A stretch of 64,000 nt of DNA from Desulfobulbaceae bacterium (GTDB lineage Bacteria > Desulfobacterota > Desulfobulbia > Desulfobulbales > SURF-16). Shown one piece after another: positions 45,589-53,829 of the stretch. The notes under the pieces are model-generated. The model was not told the origin of the DNA and did not search any database. It was given only the letters and a program-made list of their open reading frames with translations. Within the stretch, counting starts at the first letter, position 1. Each line of letters opens with the position of its first letter. The position numbers were made by a program, and so were the translations under genes. The stretch spans positions 1-64,000 of the forward strand of contig JAHLLM010000003.1 in assembly GCA_020444175.1 (NCBI GenBank), given 5' to 3'.

Positions 45589-46040
45589 CGGATGTATAAA
45601 AGGGGTTGCCGCTAGGATGCAAATAAACGGCTGTCCCTCTGCAGGATCTAATCAACCGAAGCAAGCCCGAATTCTGCGGCAAAATGCTCAATGTCCAGGC
45701 TGTCCACTATCCCCTCATTGACACCGATGATATCAAAAATATTTGCCCGCTCATCACCAGTATCTTTGGATCATGTCTTGAGCCCTCAGAAAACAAAAGC
45801 CTGGTTATAACGAAAAAGTATATACAAAAAGGCCCAGACCAAAGTATCCAGTCTGGAGTTGACTCACACACGGCAATTTCTTACTATCTTTCTTTGACGG
45901 TTTCGTAAAAACCCCCTCAACCGCCGCCGACAAGTATGTAACTTGTTGATATTGCGTTGGCGGATGGTCAGCTTGAGAGCTTTTTGCGAGACCATCATCT
46001 TTGATTTCTGCGAACCGAACAACAAGGAAAAATTCCCTGC
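45589..46040. other. 452-bp gap with MITE copy E
   Basis: A plus-strand frame (45684-45908) runs into the repeat and has no signal of translation. Otherwise only the element at 45894-45998 is seen. Confidence 0.45.
45894..45998. repeat. MITE-like element, copy E (105 bp)
   Basis: TTGACGGTTTCGTAAAAACC on the left and GCTTTTTGCGAGACCATCA on the right, in the same orientation as copy C. The core is nearly the exact reverse complement of copy B. It ends 43 bp before the methyltransferase start. Confidence 0.9.
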
Positions 46041-46883
46041 ATGTTATTTGAAAAACTCGATCATATAAACAGCCGTCCCCAGCCATTTGAATTTTATACG
46101 GCAAGCGATCTGTGGACGGATGAATATACTTCAAAACAAATGCTCGGCTACCATCTGAACGAGGGAATTGATGTATCGTCGCGCAATATGGTCTTTATTA
46201 ACCGATCTGTAAAGTGGATAGTCTCCACCTTTAATGTCCGATCCGGGACAAAGATTGCAGATTTCGGCTGCGGCCCTGGATTGTATACAACGAGGGTTGC
46301 TGAAAATCAGGCAGATGTAACCGGCATAGATTTTTCAAAAAACTCAATTCAGTACGCCCGGGAAATCGCCGCCAAGAAAGGGCTGAATATCCATTACGTG
46401 CTTCAGAACTACCTTGATTTTGAGACAGAGGAGCGCTTTGATCTTATCCTGATGATCATGTGCGACTTCTGTGCCCTCAGTCCTGCCCAGAGAAAAGATC
46501 TCCTGGCCATTTTTTTAACAATACTAAAGCCTGGCGGTTCAGTTCTCCTGGATGTTTATTCACCGACAGCCTTTGACCAACGTGAAGAGGCAACAATTTA
46601 CGAAGAAAATCTTTTCAATGGTTTCTGGTCGCCAAACAAGTACTTCGGCTTCCTGAACACCTTTAAATACGAACAGGAAAAGGTGGTGCTTGACAAATAT
46701 ACCATTGTTGAATCTGACCGGATAAAAACCGTTTATAACTGGTTGCAGTATTTCACCGTGGACAAGCTTAAAAAAGAATTTGTTGAATGTGGTTTAACCA
46801 TCGGAAAAATCTACTCGGATGTTGCAGGGACTCCGTACGACAAACATTCAAGTGAATTTGCCATCGTTGCCCAAAAATCATAA
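46041..46883 (+). CDS. class I SAM-dependent methyltransferase
   Basis: 280 residues. Rossmann motif I, IADFGCGPGLYTTRVAE, is near residue 74. Motif II, VTGIDFSKNSI, follows, motif III-like FDLILMIMCDFCAL is near 135, and LKPGGSVLLDVYS is near 165. The methyl acceptor is unknown. It is the first gene of a tight set with the hydrolase and DUF1835 genes, spaced by 0-20 bp and an ATGA overlap. Confidence 0.9.
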   Translation: MLFEKLDHINSRPQPFEFYTASDLWTDEYTSKQMLGYHLNEGIDVSSRNMVFINRSVKWIVSTFNVRSGTKIADFGCGPGLYTTRVAENQADVTGIDFSKNSIQYAREIAAKKGLNIHYVLQNYLDFETEERFDLILMIMCDFCALSPAQRKDLLAIFLTILKPGGSVLLDVYSPTAFDQREEATIYEENLFNGFWSPNKYFGFLNTFKYEQEKVVLDKYTIVESDRIKTVYNWLQYFTVDKLKKEFVECGLTIGKIYSDVAGTPYDKHSSEFAIVAQKS

Positions 46884-46901
46884 ATGCACAGGGATAATTT
46901 T

Positions 46902-47462
46902 ATGCAGGAAGCTTTAGTATTAATTGATATCCAGAAAGACTATTTCCCAGGTGGCCGCATGGAGGTTGACAACTCGGAACATGCTGCCGCTATGGCAAAA
47001 ACTTTGTTAGAGGCATTTCGTAAACTTCAAAAGCCTATTGTTCATATCCAGCATATTGCAGCAAGACCGGGTGCGACTTTTTTTCTGCCGGAAACAAACG
47101 GCGTGGCATTCCACGAAAGCGTCCTCCCATTGGACGGTGAGAAAATCATCACCAAGCACTTTCCAAATAGTTTCAGAGACACGGAGCTTGAAGATTATCT
47201 GCGGGAAAACGGCATAGAAAAGATTACATTTTGCGGAATGATGTCGCAAATGTGCATAGATGCAACGGTGAGGGCGGCATTTGATAAGGGATTTACCTGT
47301 ATCGTTGCCCATGACGCCTGCGCGGCACGAAATCTGTCCCATGGCGGAGTTGATGTGCCAAGCTCGCAGGTCCATGCGGCGTACATGGCGGCCCTTGGTA
47401 CAGTCTATGCAACGGTAACGCCCTCCAGGGAAATTATTGAAGAACTTGGCAGAGGCTTATGA
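46902..47462 (+). CDS. isochorismatase-like cysteine hydrolase
   Basis: 186 residues. The second ATG (46902) is taken because AGGGA lies 9 nt before it; ATG 46884, directly after the previous stop, is the alternative. The catalytic triad is present: D in VLIDIQKDYF near residue 10, K in IITKHFPNSF near 85, and C in SQMCIDATVRAA near 118. Homologues hydrolyse amides such as nicotinamide or act on isochorismate; the substrate is not evident. Its stop overlaps the next start (ATGA). Confidence 0.9.
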   Translation: MQEALVLIDIQKDYFPGGRMEVDNSEHAAAMAKTLLEAFRKLQKPIVHIQHIAARPGATFFLPETNGVAFHESVLPLDGEKIITKHFPNSFRDTELEDYLRENGIEKITFCGMMSQMCIDATVRAAFDKGFTCIVAHDACAARNLSHGGVDVPSSQVHAAYMAALGTVYATVTPSREIIEELGRGL

Positions 47463-48325
47463 AAAATACCCTTCATATTACAAGTGGTGACTGTGCGGGA
47501 GAGATTCTCGGCAAATCAGGTATTGCCGGAGATGTCTTTGTCTGGCACGATATACTCTACGATGGCCCCAGAAATGTCGGCTGGCCCACAGATGATACTT
47601 TGAAAGACAGGGCACTGTTCCTTAAACAAACAACCGCAGGAGGACTGAGCAGAGAGTATATTCTTGATACGCTCAGAAACCAGTACCAGAAGATTACAGA
47701 TGCCGCAGAATATGAGCATATTGTTCTCTGGTTTGACGCATGTCTGTTTGATCAATCCATGCTGGCCCATATACTGTGCTGCCTGCATGACAGGAAAATT
47801 TCTCCAGTAGAGCTTATCTGCGTTGATTCCTTTCCCGGCATTGTACCGTTCAACGGACTTGGCCAGCTGCAGCCCTTGCAGATGGCCTCCCTGCATGATC
47901 AACGCCGCCCGGTGACCGATGCACAGTTTCAATTTGCCAAAATCGTGGACCAGGCATTTGCCACCCAGGATAGAACTCTGCTTATGCAGTTATCCAGCGA
48001 GACCGATGCTCCCCTGCCCTGGATCCCCGCTGCTGTAAAGCGCTGGCTTCAGGAACTTCCTGATCCTGCTACAGGACTTGGAAAACTTGAACGACTTGCC
48101 CTGGATGCTATCCGGAACGGCTGCGAGAAGCCGGGCGACATCTTTACCGCCGTGGCCGCGGCGGATACACCACCGCAGTATTGGGGAGATATTACCTTAT
48201 GGGCAAAAATCAATTCCCTGGCGGAACGCCAGCCCCCCCTTGTCAAGATTCAGGGACCAGCCTCAAGACTGCCTCAGTGGCAGGGCGGGCCTGAGTTAAA
48301 AGACTTCAGGCTTATAATTCCCTGA
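47459..48325 (+). CDS. DUF1835-domain protein
   Basis: 288 residues. The DUF1835 start LHITSGDCAGEILGKSGIAG is followed by DVFVWHDILYDGPRN and IVLWFDACLFDQSMLAHIL, the conserved acidic and aromatic patterns of the family. The C-terminal part (about 190-288) has a short helical domain and ends SRLPQWQGGPELKDFRL. Function is not known. It overlaps the hydrolase gene by 4 bp, so it is very likely co-translated. Confidence 0.85.
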   Translation: MKNTLHITSGDCAGEILGKSGIAGDVFVWHDILYDGPRNVGWPTDDTLKDRALFLKQTTAGGLSREYILDTLRNQYQKITDAAEYEHIVLWFDACLFDQSMLAHILCCLHDRKISPVELICVDSFPGIVPFNGLGQLQPLQMASLHDQRRPVTDAQFQFAKIVDQAFATQDRTLLMQLSSETDAPLPWIPAAVKRWLQELPDPATGLGKLERLALDAIRNGCEKPGDIFTAVAAADTPPQYWGDITLWAKINSLAERQPPLVKIQGPASRLPQWQGGPELKDFRLIIP

Positions 48326-48347
48326 GGACGTTCTGATCGTTTTCGCG

Positions 48348-48533
48348 ATATCAACAAGTTACGCACGTTCCGGTAGCAGGTGAACGTTTTTTTTTGCGCG
48401 ACCTCCAAAATCTGACGGTTTCGTATTTATGCCCTTTAGGGTGAAAAAACACTCAACCGCCGCCGACACATAAATAACCCGTTGATTTCCGTGTTTCTCC
48501 GGCTCGTCCTGAGGCTTTTTTAGAGTTCATCAG
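48348..48533. repeat. two adjacent MITE-like copies F (one partial)
   Basis: 48348-48411 is a right-hand half copy (ATATCAACAAGTTACGCACG...). 48411-48533 is a full but degenerate copy in the opposite orientation: TCTGACGGTTTCGTA, insert ATTTATGCCCTTTAGGG, core CTCAACCGCCGCCGACA and right end GCTTTTTTAGAGTTCATCA. The rest of the 352-bp gap up to trpB (48534-48677) is AT-rich and holds no obvious regulatory element. Confidence 0.75.
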
Positions 48534-48677
48534 CAAATTCATTACTGATTTTTTAGCCATTTGGGTTTATAGTTCCTTTTTGGCTTAAAATATTGCAATG
48601 TCAGTGCTGTTTTGTCAGTGCTGTTTTTGACGTTGAACCTAACATTGAACTTTGAACCTAAATAGTCAGTAATTAAA

Positions 48678-49907
48678 ATGAAAAAAACAGGATATTACGG
48701 AGAATGGGGCGGCGCTTTCATACCTGAAGTTCTTTACGAAACATTTGAAGAGCTGAACGCGGCATTTACTCAGGTAAAAAAAGACCCCTCCTTCTGGCAG
48801 GAATACGTTTCTTTGATGAGCACATACTCCTGTCGCCCCACCCCGCTCACTTTTGCAGAAAACCTTTCCGATCATTTCGGCGGAGCACGGATCTTTATCA
48901 AGCGGGAAGACCTGAACCACACAGGCGCCCATAAGGCAAACAACGTCATGGGCCAGGGACTTCTTGTTAAAAAGATGGGCAAAAAACGCGTTATTGCCGA
49001 AACCGGCGCCGGCCAGCATGGCGTTGCCACCGCTACCATGGCTGCCAAATTCGGCCTTGAATGCACCATTTACATGGGCGAAGAAGACGTCATGCGTCAG
49101 CGTCCCAATGTCTTCTGGATGGAAAAACTCGGTGCCACTGTCGTCCCTGTCACCTCGGGCTCAAAAACATTAAAGGATGCCATCAATGAGGCTTTTCGCG
49201 ACTGGGTAACCCGCATGGAGGACACCCACTATGTTATGGGAACCGTGTGCGGTCCGCATCCTTTTCCGGAAATGGTGGCCTGGTTCCAGTCAATCATCGG
49301 TAAAGAGGCCCGCACCCAGATTATGGAGCAATTCGGCAAGCTGCCAAGCCGCGTTTATGCCTGCGTGGGAGGTGGTTCCAATGCCATGGGGGTCTTCCAG
49401 GGATTTCTGGATGAAAAAACCGTTGAACTCATCGGTGTTGAGGCCGGAGGCAAGGGTCTTGATTCCGGGCAGCACGCAGCACGCCTGGCAGGCAAGGATG
49501 CCTCCGCAGGAGTGGCCCAGGGCTACAAAACAATGTTTCTGCAAAACGATGACGGCCAGATGATGGATACCCATTCCGTGGCTGCCGGACTCGATTACGT
49601 CGGTGTTTCGCCGATCCTCACCGATCTCTGGAAGTCAGGACGGGTAAGATTTGCCGCTGCCACTGACAGGGAGGTCATGGAAGCCCTTGATCTCACTATG
49701 AAGAAAGAAGGCATTATCCCTGCCCTGGAATCGACCCACGCCTTTGTGCAGGCCTTTAAGGAGGCCGGCGACATGAACCGTGATGAGGCGCTGATTATCA
49801 ATATGAGCGGACGTGGCGACAAGGATATTTTTACCATTGCCCACGCCTTTGACGATCCCTCCTGGAAAGCATTTATTACACAGAAAGGAGCTGAATATGC
49901 ATCTTAA
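48678..49907 (+). CDS. trpB: tryptophan synthase beta subunit
   Basis: 409 residues, PLP-dependent, condensing indole and serine to tryptophan. The PLP lysine is in HTGAHKANN near residue 83, the glutamate in AETGAGQHGVATAT near 105, and the PLP phosphate loop GGGSNAMG near 225. It starts GYYGEWGGAFIPEVL as in the TrpB1 group. The ATG has no clear Shine-Dalgarno sequence. It overlaps trpA by 11 bp. No other trp genes are next to the pair in this window, and no attenuator was recognised. Confidence 0.96.
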   Translation: MKKTGYYGEWGGAFIPEVLYETFEELNAAFTQVKKDPSFWQEYVSLMSTYSCRPTPLTFAENLSDHFGGARIFIKREDLNHTGAHKANNVMGQGLLVKKMGKKRVIAETGAGQHGVATATMAAKFGLECTIYMGEEDVMRQRPNVFWMEKLGATVVPVTSGSKTLKDAINEAFRDWVTRMEDTHYVMGTVCGPHPFPEMVAWFQSIIGKEARTQIMEQFGKLPSRVYACVGGGSNAMGVFQGFLDEKTVELIGVEAGGKGLDSGQHAARLAGKDASAGVAQGYKTMFLQNDDGQMMDTHSVAAGLDYVGVSPILTDLWKSGRVRFAAATDREVMEALDLTMKKEGIIPALESTHAFVQAFKEAGDMNRDEALIINMSGRGDKDIFTIAHAFDDPSWKAFITQKGAEYAS

Positions 49908-50667
49908 CAGTCAGATAGAGACAGCGCTGGCTGATCCTGACAAAAAAATCCTGCTCATGACCCACATTGTCCTGGGCTATCCGTCACTGGAAGTCAATCG
50001 GCAGGTCATCAAACAGATGGTGGAAAACGGGGTTGATCTCATCGAAATGCAGATCCCTTTTTCCGAACCCATGGCAGACGGCCCGGTCATTGTCAAGGCC
50101 AACCAGGATGCCATTGAAAACGGCATAACGGTTAAGGAATGCCTGGAATTTGCCCGGGAAATGACCGAGACCCATTCCATCCCCTTTCTGTTTATGACCT
50201 ACTACAATATTCTCTTCAAATACGGGGTGGAGGACTTCTTCAAAAAAGCAAAGGACATGGGCATAACCGGCTTTATCATTCCGGATCTGCCGCCGGAAGA
50301 GGGTGAAGAATTCTTTAAGCTTACCGACAAATATGAAATCGCGCCGATCATGATCTACGCCCCCACCTCAACAGCGGAGCGCATGCAGGAGCTGGCAAAA
50401 TACGGCGGAGGTTTTATCTACTGCGTGGCCCGCAAGGGCGTCACGGGTCAGCAGACTGATTTTGACGAGGAATTTGACGCCTACATAAAAAAATGCCGCG
50501 ACAACGCCAAACTCCCCCTGGCGGTAGGATTTGGTATCAGCAGCAAAGCGGACGTGGATTATCTGACAGAACGCGCCGACATCGCTGTCATCGGCACCAA
50601 AACCATCAAGCTCGTTGAAAGTGAAGGTGTTGAGGCAGTAGGGCCCTTTATTGCAGGATTACGATAG
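49897..50667 (+). CDS. trpA: tryptophan synthase alpha subunit
   Basis: 256 residues, a TIM barrel that cleaves indole-3-glycerol phosphate and channels indole to TrpB. The start at 49897 has AAAGGAG 6 nt upstream; the longer frame from 49813 is inside trpB. Catalytic Glu and Asp are in LIEMQIPFSEPMADGP near residues 47-60. The phosphate-binding loop region is AVGFGISSKADVDYL near 207, and IPDLPPEE near 128 is the mobile loop. Confidence 0.95.
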   Translation: MHLNSQIETALADPDKKILLMTHIVLGYPSLEVNRQVIKQMVENGVDLIEMQIPFSEPMADGPVIVKANQDAIENGITVKECLEFAREMTETHSIPFLFMTYYNILFKYGVEDFFKKAKDMGITGFIIPDLPPEEGEEFFKLTDKYEIAPIMIYAPTSTAERMQELAKYGGGFIYCVARKGVTGQQTDFDEEFDAYIKKCRDNAKLPLAVGFGISSKADVDYLTERADIAVIGTKTIKLVESEGVEAVGPFIAGLR

Positions 50668-50906
50668 AGTTATGTGTCTGTGTTCTGTGGGGCAAGCAAC
50701 TCAGATAACCAACTGCAAAGCACCCTTTATGAGCGGAGGTGGTGACATAAACAAATCAGGTCACCCCCTCCGTTGCACTCCTAAAAAAATGCTCTTGAAA
50801 CTCTCATTTCCGGGTATCACCTCACAGTAAATCCGGACGACCAAACCGTACCTGCCCGCCAATAACCTTTCCTTTATTTCCGGGAGTGCAGGCAGTTTCA
50901 ACAGAC
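50668..50906. other. intergenic region between convergent genes
   Basis: No gene, terminator or repeat was recognised here with confidence. Confidence 0.35.
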
Positions 50907-53330
50907 TTACTTTTCCCGGCTCGCTTTTAGCATTTCTTCCATCATCTCTGGGTCACGGGCATAAGCCACGCCGCTTTTCATATCCTTGCCATAAAGCTCT
51001 GGATAGATATAGGTACCTTTTTCCGTCTCATCTTTGTCCACCTCCACCTCAATAGGGTTGGCCTCAGCCCAGGCATCCTGACGAACGCCGGTTACCTGCC
51101 AGGAGACCTCCATGTCCGGCGCGCCGCCCGCGATGCGGAAAGTGTTCTCCTTGATCTTTTCGGCAATATAGACCGGGGCAAAGCCGCCTATGCAGGTGAG
51201 CTGGTAGCGGAAATCGCGATTTAAGGCCTCGAAATAGTCGGGCAGCTCCACCAGAGCCTCGCCGTTTTCATCAAGCATGACATTGCCGTTGTAGACATTC
51301 ATCATATCCGGCGACTCAACAAAGGAGTGCTGCAGATACTTGTTTTCCGGATCCAGGGGATGATCGATCTTGAACGAACCGCCACTCTTGCTCAGGGTGC
51401 CGTAGATGTCCACATCTCCGTAAAATACACCGGCCCAGGCATCTCCGCTGGTATATGAGGGTGAGACAGAAGAATAGATACCGTAGGCATTACCGGTATC
51501 GCTGGGCAGGACATAGGTGGAAAGCCCATAGCTGTTTCCGGATGGACCGAGATGGTATATATAAGACCTGCTGCCATAGAGCGGCCCGTCAAATGTTGTA
51601 TCGCTTGAGGCATAAAAGTAGCCCCCATAACCTATATCAGCGGATGTCGAGGTCTGATTGCAGCTACCGTATACGCCATATGACCTGGAGGATGATGAAG
51701 CCCCTTCGCCATACAGGCCATAATTATAATCATAATTGGAGCTCTGGACAGCCTTGCCGTACAAACCGTAGCATGTCGCATTTGTACATTGTGCGTCTGC
51801 CAACACACCGTAGCCATTACCATAGTTACTGTTGTTATCGCCAATAAAGTGACCGCCGTAAACAGATCCGCCGATGTCGTCACTGTATTTATTGCTGTCA
51901 ACATAGACGCCTTTGGCATCGCCGTTATCGCTGCCGTAGAGAGAGACATAAATACCATTTACAGCGCCCGAGGTTCCATAATGATCTGCATCGATGTCTA
52001 AACCATGCAGATAGCCGGTGCCGTAGTTTGAGACATTGGCGTTGATGCCAAGTGTGCCGTCATTACTGTCTATTCCGCTGGTGGCGTTGATACGTATACC
52101 CTGGGCAAAACCTTCGGCTGAGTAGGCACCCGAGTCCACCCCGATGCAATTGGTGCCCAGACAACTGACGCTGAGATCAAGACCGAAGGCCTCGCCGCCG
52201 GGTGCATCTACGTCCATGACAATACCGTAGCCCACGGAGTTGGGGGAATCCACATCAAGCATGAGACCGCGGGCGGAATAATTGTCGGAATTGGCAATAC
52301 CCTTGATGGCATAGGCGTAGTCTCCGCCACTGCTTTCAAAGGTGACCATATAGTCAGAGCTGCTCATCGAGCTGCCGCTGACATTAAGATCGGCGTTGAG
52401 GTTAAGATCCCCGGTCATGGTGTCACCGCTGGTGTTGACATAGTCATCGGCAAGATCGGCTGCGGTTACCGCCCCATCAGCGATTTCACTGCTGCCCACC
52501 GCTTCCTTGGCAATTTCGTCGGCCGTCACCGAATTGCTGCCCAGGTCAGAGGCGGTCAGGGAGTTATCGGCAACCTCGCTGGTACCGACGGAACCTGCAG
52601 CCAGATCTGCAGCGGTAACAGAGTTATCAATGATCTCACTCGTTCCCACTGCGCTCGCAGCAATCTCGCTTACACCCACCGCGGCTGTGGCAATTTTACC
52701 GGCAGTCACCGAATCGTCGGCCAGATCCGCTGTGGTAATGGAGTTGTCGGCAATTGCAGAAGAACCCACGGAACCGGCAGCCAAATCCGAGGCAGTAATG
52801 GTGCCATTGGCTATCATGAATGTCGTGATACTCTCCCCCTGCCCCTCGTTGACGTAAAGACCGTCATGGTCGTGTCCGGCAGGGGAAAAATCTGCTGCCG
52901 GGTGCCCATCAAGAGTATCCGTGTTGCCGGACTGCATGGCAAAGCCGGTGGAGGTCAATTTCTGACGTGGGGTGAGAATCTCCCAGCCGCTGCCGCTGGC
53001 AAATATTTCAATCTCAAGGTAAAGATCACCGCCGCCAAAATCGGCGATATCCAGAGGCATATCCGCACCAAGCTGCAGATTAAATATGCCGCTGCTCAGC
53101 GTGATCGTCTGCTGCTCATTCCAGACCAGACTGCCGGTCGTGGCATGGTCATAGAGATAAAAATTAACAAGCTGGCTGCCCTCCAGGGGAGTGCCCGCGC
53201 TGTCCGTCAGGAACCCCTGATAATTGATGGTGTCGGGAACTGCGGCAACAGTGGTTTGGACGCCGCCTACAACAAGGCCCCATATTAAAAAGATTCGTAA
53301 CCAAATACCTCTTCCCAAGCATGTATTCAT
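50907..53330 (-). CDS. exported repeat-rich surface protein
   Basis: 807 residues. Signal peptide (IFLIWGLVVGGVQTTVA) then an N-terminal domain with INYQGFLTDSAGTPLEG, LVWNEQQTITLSSGIF and LTPRQKLTSTGFAMQ. It is shared with the gene at 53830-55539. Residues about 170-290 are about ten repeats of a 10-15-residue unit of the form NSITTADLADDSVTAGKIA, as in phage-tail-like and collagen-like fibres, followed by TSGDTMTGDLNLNADLNV. A tyrosine- and glycine-rich middle (GTGYLHGLDIDADHYGTSG) follows. It probably forms a trimeric fibre on the cell surface; this is inferred from the repeats only. Confidence 0.82.
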   Translation of the reverse strand: MNTCLGRGIWLRIFLIWGLVVGGVQTTVAAVPDTINYQGFLTDSAGTPLEGSQLVNFYLYDHATTGSLVWNEQQTITLSSGIFNLQLGADMPLDIADFGGGDLYLEIEIFASGSGWEILTPRQKLTSTGFAMQSGNTDTLDGHPAADFSPAGHDHDGLYVNEGQGESITTFMIANGTITASDLAAGSVGSSAIADNSITTADLADDSVTAGKIATAAVGVSEIAASAVGTSEIIDNSVTAADLAAGSVGTSEVADNSLTASDLGSNSVTADEIAKEAVGSSEIADGAVTAADLADDYVNTSGDTMTGDLNLNADLNVSGSSMSSSDYMVTFESSGGDYAYAIKGIANSDNYSARGLMLDVDSPNSVGYGIVMDVDAPGGEAFGLDLSVSCLGTNCIGVDSGAYSAEGFAQGIRINATSGIDSNDGTLGINANVSNYGTGYLHGLDIDADHYGTSGAVNGIYVSLYGSDNGDAKGVYVDSNKYSDDIGGSVYGGHFIGDNNSNYGNGYGVLADAQCTNATCYGLYGKAVQSSNYDYNYGLYGEGASSSSRSYGVYGSCNQTSTSADIGYGGYFYASSDTTFDGPLYGSRSYIYHLGPSGNSYGLSTYVLPSDTGNAYGIYSSVSPSYTSGDAWAGVFYGDVDIYGTLSKSGGSFKIDHPLDPENKYLQHSFVESPDMMNVYNGNVMLDENGEALVELPDYFEALNRDFRYQLTCIGGFAPVYIAEKIKENTFRIAGGAPDMEVSWQVTGVRQDAWAEANPIEVEVDKDETEKGTYIYPELYGKDMKSGVAYARDPEMMEEMLKASREK

Positions 53331-53381
53331 TATCCGTCTCCGTTACCTGTAATAAATGAACGCTTTCTTTTTTTGTTGTCG

Positions 53382-53813
53382 TCAGATGCTTGCGGCAAAG
53401 ACCGCCAGATCCCTGCCATCCACATCACCGTCACCCTCACTGTCGCAGGCCGGATTGTAATTGCCGTCGCCTGCCATGGACCCGAAGGAGGCGGCAAATG
53501 TCCCGGCATCATCGCAGACAGCAGGCATGGCCCCCAGGGTGTACCAGAAACCCGGACTGAGAGCATAGTTTGTCGATTCCGGCGGATCATCCGGGTCCAT
53601 GAGCGGCGTGGGCTGGGCCGAGGTGCTGTTTAAGCGGAAACTTGCCGAGCTCAAAGGGGGCGTGCCTCCACCGGAAACGACCGAAGTGTTAATCTGAAAA
53701 TTCTCGCTCTGCATCTGGGCAGAGGCAGGACCGGCAAACCAGCAGCCAGCACTCAGGGCAACCAGGAGGCAGCAAGCTTTCCGTATCATTTTCTGCAAGG
53801 AGTTCATGTTCAT
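53382..53813 (-). CDS. exported protein with C-terminal dockerin-like calcium motif
   Basis: 143 residues from ATG 53813 (AAGGAG 9 nt upstream). Signal peptide (CCLLVALSAGCWFAGPASA) followed by an unrecognised segment with FQINTSVVSGGG and SASFRLNSTSAQPTPL. The end, CDSEGDGDVDGRDLAVFAAS, has the DxxGDGDVDxxDL spacing of a dockerin/EF-hand calcium loop. Such tails are common in exported proteins of this group. It is 51 bp upstream of the surface-fibre gene and probably in one operon with it. Confidence 0.78.
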   Translation of the reverse strand: MNMNSLQKMIRKACCLLVALSAGCWFAGPASAQMQSENFQINTSVVSGGGTPPLSSASFRLNSTSAQPTPLMDPDDPPESTNYALSPGFWYTLGAMPAVCDDAGTFAASFGSMAGDGNYNPACDSEGDGDVDGRDLAVFAASI

Positions 53814-53829
53814 GATTTTCTGCTCCTTA

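Noticed and set aside
45684-45908. 74-codon plus-strand frame after the endonuclease-like gene
   Set aside because: It ends inside MITE copy E and has no start signal; it may be a decayed fragment at most.
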